Part shown: one piece after another, positions 1 through 13,540 of the stretch
Numbering within the stretch: the first letter of the stretch is position 1
How the letters are laid out: every line of letters begins with the position of its first letter
NCBI GenBank assembly: GCA_015499995.1
Contig: JADNRV010000025.1
Coordinates: 372,001-436,000 of the forward strand
Reading direction: 5' to 3'
Length of the DNA: 64,000 bases
DNA from: Flammula alnicola
Lineage: Eukaryota > Basidiomycota > Agaricomycetes > Agaricales > Strophariaceae
Translations under genes and position numbers: made by a program
Notes under the pieces: generated by a model
The model's database searches: none
Told to the model about the DNA's origin: nothing
The model's input: only the letters and a program-made list of their open reading frames with translations

Positions 1-3000
1 ATGGCTTTCATATTATATTTCACTGAATAATGTAGCCATCGAGGACACATCAACATACATTAGCGTGTTTGGCACGACTTGCTTGAATCCTGATCCAATG
101 TCTCTTTCGGTACTTATGCAATGCAGATCTAATTGCCATTCTGCAGGAGAACTGACCACGTTAGCTGGCACCTGGGTACTATGGTGGCGGTAAGACCTCT
201 GTTCGGCCCCGAAAGCGGTTTGAGGGAACCGGATCTGGTACTATGAGTGATTTCAATCTTGGCTGTGACATTCACTTGCGCCACCAGCGAAACGCACCCC
301 CAACAAATTTCTAAATATGTGTTAACCTTGAGAGAAAGTTGATCCAAATCGGTGCAGCTCAAGGACATTATATGCCCTTAACCCTGAGGTCTGCCAACCA
401 ATCTAGTATAGGTTTTACACACTTCGTCTTCTATGGGAAATTTCCTCTGTCAGAGCGGTCGAAGGTGAATGACGAAACTTGAAGTCAGGAGGACATTTTT
501 TTCCCTGTAAAGTGCAGACAGTATGTAAGAGCCAACCTTTCAATCTCCCAGATATATGCCTCTGGGCCTCTAACCGTTGCACAGGTATAGTCTTTCAGCA
601 CAAAGAGTGTATTTGCTGAGAACATCCGTGGCTAGGTCTCGGGAAATGGTACTGTAGTACTACCACCGCGGCAATTCACTCCAATATAAGATCAGCGCTG
701 GCGGCGAAAGAGAGCCCAACTGCCTAGTATGAACTCCAAAACGTTCCTCATACTTCTTCAAATGGCTGCCCTTGTCGGTTTGGTGATGTCTGTCTGGATT
801 TCTTGATATCTGAAGACGTACAGGGGGTGCTACTGGAAGTCACTTATAACGAGAGTTTGTTAGTTACGCGTCTAGTTGCACGAGGACAAAAGTAAAGTTT
901 TCGGAACCTTTGACGTCAGTACTATATGAAATAAGCTTGAAGATATGGATGGTGCCATCGGTGAGAAACCCTAACATCGAGGCTGCATATTACGGCCACA
1001 CCGTTGGGCTGCATTCATCTCCAACATCATCGGCTACTTGCTCGACGAGAAACACTTGACATATGACAAATAAACAGGAGATAACGAGGCGCGTCTGCAC
1101 ACACAATGTCAACTCTTCAGCCGTAAAGTTTACATAGGGTAAGGGTTAGCAGCATGAAATGAGGTAATTTAAACATCGTTTGGGCTCGGAGGCTGGCAGG
1201 ATCCTCGAGAAAACTCGAATAGAAGAAGCTTTTTAAAGTGTGCTGGCTTCAGTATGTCGGGTCCAGTATATGTAGACCTTGGAGTTTGAGTAAGTGCTTC
1301 TATGGTCTTTTTTCGGATGTTATTTTCGTATCCTGAAACGCGTGAGTAAACGGGTTAATTGCATTGCGGTCACCTGGCACAATTTAGAACTTGCTAGTTT
1401 TTTGACATCGACGTTGGGCGTGAGAGGTTCATGGATTCGAGAGGAAAAGACATCATACATCGCCCGGTCCGCGACGAGTGGAGAAGATGATATTCGGTTC
1501 TTCCAGACTACTCATCCCACAATGGGTACACACAGTATTTGAGAGCTCTTAAGACCAGAATCTCTTCCACAATTATGGATAACATGAATGCACAGGACCA
1601 CAAATATTTGGCGATCGCCATCATGATGACTTGGTGAATGTGGCGCATGCCGAGCGTGGCCGTCTGCCGAGTTATGCCTGCCAGGACCAACTGATTTCCC
1701 TCCAATAACAGCCCCGCCCCTGTCGTCATATCATACACGACAGAAAGGCATATCGTTATGCTAGTGGGTAGTTAGTTGTTCATTGCTGCCATTCAAATAT
1801 TCATTCAGTGCCGTCCGGTCACATTATACATGCCGATGGATTGACACTCCTTCGCGTATTTGTTCGCTTACTGGGACCTAGCAGCTGTGAATGCTAGGCG
1901 GTGTCCGCTAACAAGAGAAGAAAGCCCGAGATTCGCACAAATATGCGTAAATGTATGGCCCCGAACCACAGCTTCGCAAGGCCCAGGGTGGAGCTGTCAA
2001 GGGTGTCGGAGTCAAAGCCAGCGAGAAGCGTCTCTATCGTGTACAGTTTCCTATCGCTGGACGAAGAATCCAAATCGTTGTCTAAACGGCATCGACTGCC
2101 TGACAACTAACAAGGCGTGGACAACGTTGCACCACACTGGATTCGCACGAGGGCGCAGTCGAGGCGGCCGCCGACTTCCCACAGCTCCAGGATAAGTCAA
2201 ACAAATAGGTGAAAGACTTAGTGATGAGAAAGTGAGTTATATACCGCTTTAAGAGAGCACGCGACCTTTATTTGTGTACCAGCTAATTGGTAGAAATGCA
2301 TAATGGAGTAAAAGCTGTTTGTTTCAAGATCAAGGGGGCCCAGGCATAGAGCAATGTTCGGGCATCCAGAGTGGGCGTGGGCGTGGGTGCTTATGTGAAT
2401 GCGATGCGCTGAACAAACTTTGGATTACGGCGCCGTCAAATAGAGCTACTTGGGTGGTGAATATTTCAGTTTGGAAATGATAAAGACACATGACATTAGA
2501 TACGCAGAACATGTGAGATTCGGGGTTCATGCACAGGAGACGTATACAGGATAGTTTGTTGTTAACCTACTCAGACACAGTTCAGACAGCTGCGGTGATA
2601 TTGCAAAGGTGACGACAAGGCATGAGAATCGTCGCAAAACGTGGTCAGGACCGGAGAGGGAAGAACAGGCAGTTGCTAGAAAAGGAAGGCTGATCTGACC
2701 ACGAAAGGCGTCCTACCAAATTGTATCTATGTTGTTAACTGCAAAACGTGGCGAACGCGGGTTCAGTTCTCGGGGAGGACAAATACAGCAGTGGTGAGCA
2801 CTTACTAAGTACGAGGTACTGGAAAATAGTTACAACAGTGTAAGATTTTGGAGTCGCCATCGTCCGGCGATTTGTCGCCTACGGCAGGACACATGTCATT
2901 CAATTATCACGTTCAAGCGACGATTTATCTACGCGAGATCAAACAAAAAAAGTAAGAGATTGTGAATTACACGCCTGTAGAAGATGGTAAATGTTAGATG

Positions 3001-4150
3001 GTGACTAGCGAGACGTTGACAGTATGTTGACGCACTGAAAAAGCACTAGCTCGTCAAAGCCTTAAAGGTGGGGATATTTTTAGGCTGTCTGTTATGCCGC
3101 GGGATACAGTTATAGCAGGCTGACAATTGCAACTGGATGACAAGGTTCGACTGATGATTGATTTGCTTTCGCGTTCCCTAGTTCCCCAGTCGTGGATGGA
3201 ACCCGGGCTTGGGCTTCGATTCGGAGTTTTGATGCGCAGGTTAACTACGCTGGCTTAAATATCTTCGGTGGTCAGGCAGATGCGGTATCGTCTCAACGAA
3301 GACGTTTTCAAACATCGCTACCACGGCCGACACTGCCAGTGCTGATGCCATTGACACGTTGGGAACAAGAAGAAAGATTCGCGGACGTCATCTAGTGATT
3401 GATATTATGTTATAATGGTGAGTTGCTCGAATACTTACATCTTGAGGTTATATATATAGAGTATCCCGTGCCCATTCAGTTGCAGTGGTAAGTAAGCTTA
3501 TACGACTGAGTGGGAGCAGGTGAGAGCGGTCATCGAAGGATAGCATTTAGGGGACTAACCAGTAAAGTTGAGGGGTCAATAGTGTGACGTGTAGGCAAAA
3601 TTTCCCCGCAATTCAAAGCTTAAAAGAAGGAAGGACTTCCGCTAAACAGAAAATGCAGTCATGATGCTCAGCTGATCGCAATGAAGAGCAAATGATCATC
3701 ATTCAGAAGAGAGAGGGCAAGAGAGATGATTATCACCGCAAAGGCAAGTCATAAGAACTCGACGCGTATTTCGAAAGAGCTCAAGCTCTGCAGGCGCGGT
3801 TCGGGTTTGGGGATCGGCCATGCCAATAGATTTAAACAAACTGACACTGCATAGGTGGTAAACGAAGGATATACCAAGATCATCGCGATCATATCCCAAA
3901 AAAAGAGAGAAGGATTTGGTTGAGAGCGGCGCCAATGACAATGTATGAGTACACAGGGGTGCGTCAATGCCAAGTCTTGGTTAATGCTTCAGTACGAAGA
4001 GGAGGACTCGGGACTCGGGCATTGGACGCCCCGGTTAATACTGGCCCCACAGTTCAGGATTGTCCACGCTCGAAGCGGAAGAGACGAAAAAGCCAATTAG
4101 ACTGCCTGAGATACAGTTACTCATTTAAATTGGCTCATTGGTGCAGCGAA
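1..4150 (-). repeat. Left copy of a large diverged inverted repeat
   Basis: This stretch matches, in reverse complement, the region at 18,770-23,960. Clear anchor blocks are 1615-1655 with 20,310-20,360, 2600-2900 with 19,860-20,240, 3180-3360 with 19,450-19,640, 3750-3975 with 18,850-19,080, and 130-370 with 23,745-23,950. The copies have many substitutions and indels, so the duplication is old. About 840 bp at roughly 1685-2525 are present here but absent from the right copy. The repeat continues past the left window edge. No long open frame survives. A 30-residue block at 3241-3351 on the minus strand is readable in both copies. I do not recognise a known family; it could be a degraded transposon or an old segmental duplication. 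Confidence 0.75.
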
Positions 4151-5454
4151 GATTATAAACTGGGCGACGCGTCGACACAGGGCGATCACGGAATGTATGA
4201 GAACTGGAGCATCTAGGAAGGCGGGGGCCGTTGATACGCGTATTGGGGTGTTGAAGCGAGAATTGGCAGAATCATCGACAAGATCGAGCTTCAAGCTTCA
4301 AGGATATACATGGATCAGAAGTTTCAGCTGACAAGTAAAAGTAAGAATGGAATCACTCAGGGTAAGTGATGGATGAGCGCGCAACCCAAGAGTAGCTGAC
4401 ATTTTCGATCAATGAAAGAAAAAAAAGGAAAGAACGACAGTTGCAAGTAAGTAGACTCGAACGGGGTATGTAGCAATTCCCGAGATCACGAGACCGACCG
4501 ACCGACAGAATCACAGACCAAGAGCGCCCGCCATCCTGAAGAGTTAATGCGCTAACGCCGAAGTATATAAACCACCGTTAGCGGCGATGCCCGTCGGAAC
4601 GACACACACAATCGACGTGTCAGACCAAGTGGTACATACCAGTCGACGTCTCAGAGATTCGGATTCGAGCTGTGAGACACAAGGATCTGAAAAAGTACCC
4701 AGTCGAGCAGAGCTTCATCCGCACCGCTGGCGCCTTCCTAGAATTCGCAACGAAAAGCCTCAGGCTGGACGTTGAACGTTGACGTTAAAACCCAACCTAT
4801 TCTTATTTTTTATTCGAACAATGGACTACTTACCCCGGCCCGGCGGCGGGCCTCGGCGAGCGTGTGACTGGTCACGGGAGGGGACGGTGTTGTAACGTCA
4901 TCGCCCATTTCCGAATTCGGTGCTCATCGTCATTCACCATTCGCCACTCGCCATCGCCGTCCTGGGATCTCAGCCTGTAATTAAGGCTAGGAGCTGCTGG
5001 GAGCTGATCAGGTTATCTGACATTTATGAAGTTGGGTGGGGCTGCGGCCGCGGCCGCGGCGGATGTGTGATCATGAAGTGTGAAAATGGGCATTACTGTA
5101 CTTATGAAGTGGGACTCAGTGGGAAATGAAATGTCGGGACTCGGGACTCGGGAGGCCGGGACAAGATGGGTTTTTCATGTATGGAAGTACTAGTGCTAGT
5201 ACTGCGGGGAGCTGTGCGGCGGAGCGGCTAGGTTTTTTTTGAAGTGCGTGAGATGAGATGAGGTGGAGCTCGAGGTGGGTACTTTAACTTAGTTTAATCC
5301 GGCCTTTTTTTTTGGCTTTTTCCGGGAGCTCGAGTAAGTCGTTGACGTTTAAGCTTGAGTGTCTAGAGGTCTACTACTTAGGTACATAATAAGTTTACTG
5401 TAAGATGGATGACAAACAATTCGGAGAGGACGGGGACTCGGAGGGAACATTGCT

Positions 5455-5475
5455 ACTACTACTACTACTTCTTCT
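5455..5475. repeat. ACT trinucleotide microsatellite
   Basis: Run of about five CTA/ACT units followed by CTT units, in non-coding DNA. Confidence 0.8.
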
Positions 5476-6213
5476 TGCCCGTCGGCTCGGAGGAACTTGC
5501 CACTGCCACTGCTATGTACTTGTCAGGGATTCTGGGCCGACGTCGAAACTTCTTCTCTAATTGGGATGGGGGCTAGCTTGGCTTGGCGTGGTAAGTGCTG
5601 CGGGGGTGAAAGTTTTACGGTGACAGAAGCTTGCTTGGAGCGGCGGCGAGTTAATGTTTCTTGGTCATACATTGGACTTGGGAAATTGGTTCGGAGAAAT
5701 TATGGAGAAACCCCTCATACTTACTGCCCGACGTCGACAATTAATTTCACACTGATTGGAGCCGCGAGAGGCGGCGGCGAGTTTCTGAGTCTTGCGAGGG
5801 ATTTGGGATGGACTCGATGCAGTTTCAGATCTTTAGAGTTTTGGTATAGGTAGGATAGACTTGTGTAGATGTACTGCCAGAAACTGGGTCGAGGATGATA
5901 GTATATATGTACAAGACCGTGGGCAGCACGACCAGTGCAGCCGTGCGCCAATCTCCAACGCGACGCGACGCGATGCATTCCAATTTCCAGTTGAGCGCCA
6001 CATATTGTAATAATGCGACGCGACGCGACAAGCCTGCAGGGACACCCGGCACTATTCCGACCTATATCGTTGCCAGTGGGTGTAGATTTATAATTATTAT
6101 ATACTTATGCCAATGGAGAGCGTGGAGCGAACGAGCCTAGAGGGTAAGTTCCTGATAGACTCTTGTTTATTTATCGTGACGGCAGCTTGGATAACGGACG
6201 TCGATTTCAAGCA

Positions 6214-6273
6214 CGGCTGTCTGTGTAGTAGCAGTAGTGGTAGTAGTGGTAGTAGTGGTAGTAGTGTGATACT
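6214..6273. repeat. GTAGTG-type imperfect microsatellite
   Basis: Repeated AGTAGTGGT units. A second run of ACT/AGT triplets at 6378-6422 is self-complementary and could fold into a hairpin. Confidence 0.75.
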
Positions 6274-7447
6274 GATTTATTTTCGATATCGATGGCATCG
6301 ATGTTGGGCGTCTTTGGCGTTGTGCTGCGGCTGCAGTGCAATCGTACTTAAGTATATGGCATCAATGCAACTGTAACTGTACTACTATTACTATTACTAC
6401 ATACTACTACTAGTAGTAGTAACTGTACCCGCTACAGTAAATAAGTAGTCGACGTGGCACTTACTCGCAATTGTATTATACTTAAAGCTTGGCTCTCCTC
6501 GAATCGGGAGGAGCTTGCGACGAACGTGTTCATTATTCTTCTCTCAGTTCCAGCTTCGGCTTCAGCTTCAATCGTCGATATCGTGACCGTCCTTGGGGCT
6601 ATTGTGCAATGACGAAAGAATGGAATAGAATGGAAAAGGGACGGGTGCTATTCCCGTTCCCTATGTATTCACTCCACGGTAATATTCCACTTCCACTTTT
6701 ATTTATTTATTTATTACTCAAGTCGTCGCATTTTTCGAGTCGCGGCGTTCCTAGGGCCTCGTTCAGAGGTACGGGATGTACGGAGGCTGAGTGTTAAACG
6801 TTAAACTCCGATGGGTGTGCCTATATACGAGCATGGTCGTATGTATGTATACGGACAGAGATATCGATTGCTTAGTTGGGCGGGACGGGCGCCGACGTGG
6901 CGGGGCGGGGTAACACTAGTATATGTAGGAGGGTGCATTTGAAGAACGATAAGAGACGATAAACTCGCACAACCCAATCACGGTCGCGCATGCATGCGCA
7001 TGCGCCTGCATGTGTGAATTACACAGAGGGGACATAGAGAGAGCGAAAGACTTGCAAAGAAAATTGCAGATGATCTGCGTTTTTGCTCGACTTGGAGCGT
7101 CGAACACGCCTCAAGGTTTCCCTTGTAGGCTAGGGTGGGCGATCCTGCAGCGCCTCGAGGCAGACCTCATATACTCCGAGTTGATGCCAGAACTCAATTG
7201 GAATTTGGCAAGTGTATGTATTGATGCGCAATGGGAAAGTCGAGCTCAATCAGCACGCAATTACGACGATGGAAAATGATATCACGAGCGGCCAGCGGCC
7301 TGGGACGTGCGGGCTATATTGGGTAAAGAACCCGAGTATCCCGACGCTAAGTAGGTGTGCTATTATTGAAGATACTTGCTGGCGGTGGGGTTTTTGTTCG
7401 TGATCAGGGCTCGGTGATACTTTAGCTTACGTGCAGAGTAGACCCTG

Positions 7448-7476
7448 GGGTGGTGGTGGTGGTGGTGGTGGTGGTG
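7448..7476. repeat. GGT trinucleotide microsatellite
   Basis: Nine or so uninterrupted GGT/TGG units in non-coding DNA. Confidence 0.85.
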
Positions 7477-7979
7477 CGGGGAATGGGATATGTGAATTTG
7501 GATGCTAACAGCATACATACTTAGTAGATTGATGCTTTGGGGATGGCATGAAGACGACAAGGGGAGGGTTGTCGGCGTCGGTGGACGTCGATCGAGGAAC
7601 AAGTCGGGCCCGAGGTTGTCAATGTCATGAAGACTGCCTGTTGTGCACAGACGAAACAAAGAGACGAGAAGAAACCGAGGCCGATCGAGGTTACCGAGGG
7701 GGAGGCGTAATATCGAAGAGGGAGGGAGGGAGTGAAAATCTGGGTTGGTATCTACGGCGATACCCGTGCTGGATGGGGAGAGGACGAGATGGGGGGATGT
7801 TACTTGGGAAGAAAAAGAAGAAACAGCCCAGCGGGGTAAAGGGCCATCTGAGAACCCATATGGAGATGTCGGAGTGTGTGCCTGACAGGTGATGCGATAA
7901 GACGAAGGAGTGAAAATAAATAAATAAATAATAAACCGAGAGAAGATTGAAAGCGGGAGAGTATTTGATGTTCAATTTG

Positions 7980-8633
7980 CCCTTCCTTTCCCTCCCTTAG
8001 TGTTCAATTCCCCCTCTTCGCCTGTGGGCTTTACCGTCCCCCCTCCTCCCATGATACTGGTCCTTTGATAATCGTCAACCCCTTCCCCCGACCTCCTCCC
8101 TCTGCCGCTAACCCCTGCCGTCAACAAGGATACCGCTTGGAGTCTGTCTCTTCCTTATCTTTACGCCTGAGCGCACTGACCATCCCCTCGCACAGATCTC
8201 GCGACCCTTGCCGGCCTCTAACTACCCGCCCTTCCCCCCGTTGTCAAAGGACCCGTCTAACAAACCAGCAATACGCTTGAGCCCTGCTCGCGGAACAACA
8301 CCTCCATCGACCCCCCTACCTCCACATCACACCCCACTCGTCGATATCCTTGAACCACTAACCCCCGAGCCAATCCACCACCGGCATCTCTTTTCTTATC
8401 CGATTATACGACTTGATTGAAGAGGCCTCCGCTGAGCAATCGCGTACCTCGCCAGTCTAAAATTCAACCTTCTGCTACTAGCATCATCCACCACATTTAT
8501 ACTCAACGACCTCTCTCCACGTACCACATAACATCACCGCACACCAATACACAAACCGACCCACAACCACTCGTTCACTTATACCACTTTTTTCTTTTTC
8601 TCGACACCCGAATTTCCGATACACTTGTAACAA
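7980..8633 (+). promoter_or_regulatory. Pyrimidine-rich promoter/leader of the bHLH gene
   Basis: From about 7980 to the bHLH start codon the + strand is strongly enriched in C and T. This is common around transcription starts of fungal genes. It contains several short upstream ATG frames. The exact start site cannot be seen from sequence alone. Confidence 0.45.
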
Positions 8634-10669
8634 ATGGCAATGACACTCCCACTCTCGCCCGCCTCGGATGCCAATCCCGCGTCTCCTCCTTCTACCAACA
8701 ACGCATCCACCGCGAATTCCAACAGCAATAACGGAAATAACAACAACAACAGCGCAAGCAACAACAATAATTCTGCCGCCAGTGGCGCCGACGCCCAAGC
8801 CACAGCCGCCACCGCCTCTCGCAATGCATCCCCCGGTGCAACACCAGCCGCACCCACCAACACACCCGCATCGGCCGCCCAGATGAAGCGCAAGCCCAGC
8901 CGACGTGCGAATACCGCCGAGCGCCGCGCCACGCACAACGCTGTCGAACGGCAGCGCAGGGAGACCCTCAACGGACGCTTCCTCGTACGTCTCTCCTCTC
9001 ACGTTATTTACTTTGGCTCACCTTCTACCCACAGGACCTCGCAGCCCTCCTCCCGAACCTCTCCCAGATCCGGCGCCCCTCCAAATCGAGCATCGTCAAC
9101 TCGTCCATCGCCCACATCCACGCCTCGCGCCGGCACCGCCTCCTCGCCGCCCGCGAGCTGCGCCTCATCAAGAACGAGGCGGACGCCCTCCGGCGCGAGA
9201 TAAACGAGTGGCGCGACCGGGCGGGCATCCCGCGCGTCGAGGAGCCCGCAAGGGGCGAGGGCTTCGGGATGGTCCTGAGCGGGGAGCTCGAGGTCGTGCT
9301 GGCGGTGGCGGGCGAGGACGGCGAGTTCGAGGACGGGGAGGACGGGGAGGAGGGGGGCATTGGGGGGTACGGTGTTGGTGGGGGCGGAGGGGGGTATATG
9401 GAGGATGTGGAGGAGGAGATGGGGGGCGGGGTGCAGTTGGGCTATGTGCATCAGCAGCAGCAGCAGATGAGTGTGCATGTGCAGCAGCAGCACCAGCAGC
9501 AGATGCACCATCAGCACCAGCACCAGCAGCACCAGCAGCACCAGCAGATGGGCGCGCACCATGCGCACCCACACCACGGGCAGATGGGCTTGATGGGCGG
9601 CGCTCCTTCTAATGGACAACCACACCATATGGACGACCTTGACGACCCGCGCATCGCGGCCCTCCTGCTCAAGAACGCCGCTGCCGCTGCCGGTAACAAC
9701 CCCTTCGCGCACAACTTGCCCCCGCCTTCGTCTCGCACTGGCACTGGAAATTACGAGTACGCACATGGTGCTGGGTATATGCAAGGGTATCAGGTACGTG
9801 TCTAGAGCTAGCTAGCTAGAGGGTTTGGACTGATGGTTTTGGTTTGGGTTCGAAAGGGAAACGGACCGGCGGGATTCTCCCAGGGCCAAGCACAGGGCGC
9901 GTACTCTGCTAACAATGAGAAGTGGGGCGCACAGCATGCGGGCCATGCGCAGCACCAGCAGCACCACGGCCAGCAGCACAACCACAATCAGCACCAGAAC
10001 GGCCAGCAGCAGCACCACTTGTTCACGCCTCCAGCGACTGCACACGGCCGACCGTCGACGGCGGGCAGCGCCTCTGCCTCGGGCTCGCCCACCGGGTCGC
10101 CCAGCCCCGTCTCCGCCAACGGCCATCCGCATCCGCAGCACCTGACGCTTAACACCGCCGCGGGGTCGCCTGCGGGTGCCGCGTCGCCTGCGTCCTCCGT
10201 TGCGAGTGGTGGTGGTAATGGTGGTGCGGGGATGATGCAGGTGCCGCCGAACACGGCTGTGTCGCCTGTGGGTGTGAGTAGCGGCGGCGCGGGGGTGTTT
10301 GAGAAGATGCTGCCGGTGCAAGTGCAGAGGCAAAGGAGCGGGAGCAGCGTTGGGAGTGTGGGGAGTGGGGGCAGTGGGGGCTCGCCGGCGTATGAGCTGC
10401 ACCACCATGGGCAGCAGGGGGGGATGGGCGGTGCGGGCGGAGAGTATAGCGTGCCGCGCTTTGGCCACCAGCAGCAGGGCATGGGCGGTATGCAGGGTAT
10501 GAATGGGATGAACATGATGGGGATGGGCGGTATGGGTGCGGGCATGGGCGGCGGCATGGGTATGGGCGGTATGGGTGGAGGCATGAATGGAATGGGAGGC
10601 ATGGGCGCACCGATGGGCGTGGGCGTGGGAGGCGGGAACGGGAATGCGATGATGATGATGATGATGTGA
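8634..10669 (+). CDS. bHLH transcription factor
   Basis: Predicted nuclear DNA-binding regulator of about 640 residues. Three exons join in phase: 8634-8984, 9035-9793 and 9857-10669. The introns start GTACGT and end AG. Residues 1-90 are rich in Ser, Asn and Ala. The basic region follows (residues ~96-117), with the motif HNAVERQRRETLNGRF, whose His-Glu-Arg pattern is that of E-box (CANNTG) binding bHLH proteins. Intron 1 splits the HLH; helix 1 and the loop continue in exon 2 (DLAALLPNLS, then KSSIVNSSIAHI), followed by a short leucine/arginine-rich helix. The rest is low complexity: an acidic/glycine patch, His/Gln runs, Ser/Gly repeats and a Met/Gly-rich C-terminus ending in six Met. The ATG follows a CT-rich leader. 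Several long open frames inside it on both strands are shadows caused by GC-rich repeats. The target genes are unknown. Confidence 0.9.
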
Positions 10670-11000
10670 CGAGCGTCGTCGTTGGAGTCGTTTTTCCTCG
10701 GTTCTCTGGTTCTCTGGTTTTCTGCGCTTTTATGTATGCCCCGTCCTAGTCCTCTAACCACTTTGGACTTTGCTTTGTCTTTTAGATCTTCTGGCCTGCC
10801 CTGCCCTGCCCCGACCCCCCTCTATGATCCGCCATTCCGCCTACGCTATGGACTAATCTTGTATCGTCTACGGCCTATATACGTTACGTACCCCACACCC
10901 AAACCCCCCTTACCTACCTATGCCCACCCTTCTCCTCTTACTGCTACTGTTACTTGACCACCTCCCGAGTCGTTTCTCGCTGAGTCGTGTTTGCCTTCCT

Positions 11001-11022
11001 GTTGTTGTTGTTGTTGTTGTTG
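11001..11022. repeat. GTT trinucleotide microsatellite
   Basis: Seven GTT units in the presumed 3' flank of the bHLH gene. Confidence 0.85.
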
Positions 11023-13518
11023 TGACATTACATAAATATCTATTGCCGCCGTCGCGTTCGTGATAACCCATGCCCGTCCTCGCTCGCTCATTGACAGTGA
11101 CACACTGCGTGCTGTCGTCCTCGGTCACCGGACACCACCCATCGTCGCCGCGCGCGCCCCCGCTATTGCTTATGACCCCGTTGTGTTTCGGCACCCTGCC
11201 TATTCGCCGTTCGTTGTATTCCACCTCCTCCAAGTCTATTCGCCGTTGTCACTTGTAACCGCCACCGCCCCACCCGCAAATCCACCTACTATCTACCTAC
11301 CACCACCGCACGCACTCGTAATCGGACCCTAATGCGACGCGACGACACCCCTCCACCTATACTTTTACCAACCTATCTTCTGCGCGCTCGCTTCTCCGCC
11401 TCCTCCTCTTGCGCCTTCCTCCCTCCGGCTTTCTATCGACGGTTCACACCCGCCCCACGCTCTTTTGCTCTTGATTTTTGTTTGCTTTTTTTCTAAATGA
11501 ACTCTGCGTTCCTTCCCTTGTTGTTTCTTTTTCTCGGTCGATCACTCATTTATTTACCCTCTTTTAATTCTCGAGCCGGTTTTACCGTTCTTACTTTCTC
11601 TTACGCTTTGCTTTCTTGCCACTTCTTTCTTGCCACTTGTCTGCTCTTCTCTCAATCCTCGCTTGCTTGCTTGCTGGCTTGGTTTTTTTTTCTGCGATCG
11701 ACCGCTGCCGCTGCCAGATAGTTATTGATTGTGCTTTAAACTTTTACGCAGTGCGTTTTGCCTTTTTTTTAGTGGTGTTGGTCTTCATTATACGTATTAT
11801 TGGGGTTGTTATCTTTAGCTTGTGCTTGTTGTGCGAGCGTAGGGTCGGGTGTCTATGTAAATCTGCGCGTCGGACCGTCGTGTGGAGTTGGCCATGGCTA
11901 CTTATAGAGCGCGGACGGGAGGAGTAGTAGTGCTCAAATCGTATGGAGAAGAAGGAATATATGTACAGAATGGTATTACAATTATCTTACTAGACGATTT
12001 CCCTGTTTTCGAACAACCCAAAAGCAAAAAATGCAAATCCGATTTATGGATATCTGTTATCATATCATTCTTGGGGATGATGTATGTACATATGTAAACG
12101 AATACACAGAGATTGGGTTTTGTTTTTGGGTGGGGTTGGATCTGGGTGTATGTATGGATATCTCCGTGTTCTCCGTACGCTGTTTCTGGATCTGTTTTTG
12201 GGTGAAAAGTATCGTAGTTCGAAAGTCTATACCCATAAAGCCCGGCCCCCAATTCCGCCTCTGTGTACATTTGTGAGTCTCGAGAAGCAGGGGGCGGCGA
12301 CTCGAGCCTCAAGTTGATAAGGGGTTGGTGGATGACGCTCAGGACACCTCTCAGCATGACATGGACATCTCATGACAGGGTCACCTCGGACGGACTTACG
12401 ATCCAGTTTTTCCGCTCGGCCTCAAGATAAGCAGCGAAGAAAAGAGCCTCGCTGCTCGAAACTGAATCTGAAGTTGATCACGAAGAGACGTTTTGGGCAA
12501 GTTTTGAGGTTATTTGAGTTCAGTCAATCGAAAGGACAGATGGGAATTTCCGGGTTTCCGTACGTACATAGATAGGCGGCGTTTCACAAGGAACCCTTAT
12601 GGTGCTCGTAGCTTCCTTGGTACTTCGATTTTGTTTAGGCTTTTTTGGTGACAGTACCACACCACACAGTCGACGACAAAGCTGGACAAAGTCGAGGTTT
12701 AGCCTTGTCTGTGATCTTGCCCCCCTCGCTCGATATCTGCACGTTTCTCCAGTGCCCACATGGGTTGTATGTTTGTTTTTTTTGGAACAGAATCCAGCGA
12801 AGTCGCCGTTTGATCTCGATTGTTAATTTGTACAAGTCCGAGAATGATATCGTTTCGTAGGTAATACTAGCAGTCGGTAGGGACAGCGAGCCTCGTAAAA
12901 CTTTGTATGTCGGCCAATATCCCAAACGACAACGTTTGCTCAAACCTCCTACAAATGTCAGGATATTAAAGCGAGTTCGGAAACACTGGGGGGACTCGGA
13001 AGCGATGTGGCATTGCAGAGAAGAAGGAATTCAACAATCATCCTTCATCTCCGTCGTTTCGTCATCTGAGCCACCTGAATATGTCGACAACATCGATATC
13101 GATAATGTCGTCATCATTCGACGTTGTCGAATCACCTGCAGGCTATGTAGCATTATCCCAGCTGGTCACGAAACGGAAGGTTGCTAAGTTTAGTCTTTTA
13201 AGTGAGACTTAAAGGTAGGTCATGGGTACTGTATGTAAACTGTATTGCAGCATATGTGCACTCGACATTTCTCATACCCTCGTGCTCTCATCGACTTCTC
13301 AATCCGATTGCGATTATGCCCCCGGATAGAGTAACAATATTCGGCCTCGACCGTGCGAATCGGATGGAGGTGCGTACTGGGTGGACGGGGAAGGAGGGTG
13401 GGATCTCCCAGTGTACTTATGTACATCATTTGCACATGAGTATGTATGGCCGCCAAGGGAAAAATATCAACTCCCGCACTACTTATCGGCCGTCGCCATG
13501 TGGGCGAGGCGCGTGCGC

Positions 13519-13540
13519 CTGTCTGTCTGTCTGTCTGTCA
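13519..13540. repeat. GTCT tetranucleotide microsatellite
   Basis: Five CTGT/GTCT units in non-coding DNA. Confidence 0.85.

Larger units (their letters stand above)
4200..8633. other. Intergenic region rich in simple repeats
   Basis: About 4.4 kb upstream of the bHLH gene with no convincing gene. The short open frames here lack recognisable domains and overlap on both strands. It holds several microsatellites and GC-rich patches, for example the alternating GCGGCC run near 5045, and two GCGAC repeat clusters at 5958-5972 and 6015-6028. The last 650 bases become pyrimidine-rich and probably belong to the bHLH promoter and leader. Confidence 0.6.

Noticed and set aside
3140..3160. GGTTCGACT motif resembling a tRNA T-arm (also near 24,640 and 51,080)
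   Set aside because: No matching A-box, acceptor stem or anticodon arm could be built around these sites.
8484..10761. Long antisense and alternative frames across the bHLH gene (up to 278 codons)
   Set aside because: They mirror GC-rich, trinucleotide-repetitive coding sequence of the bHLH gene and lack any domain. Only the spliced sense frame gives a bHLH domain.
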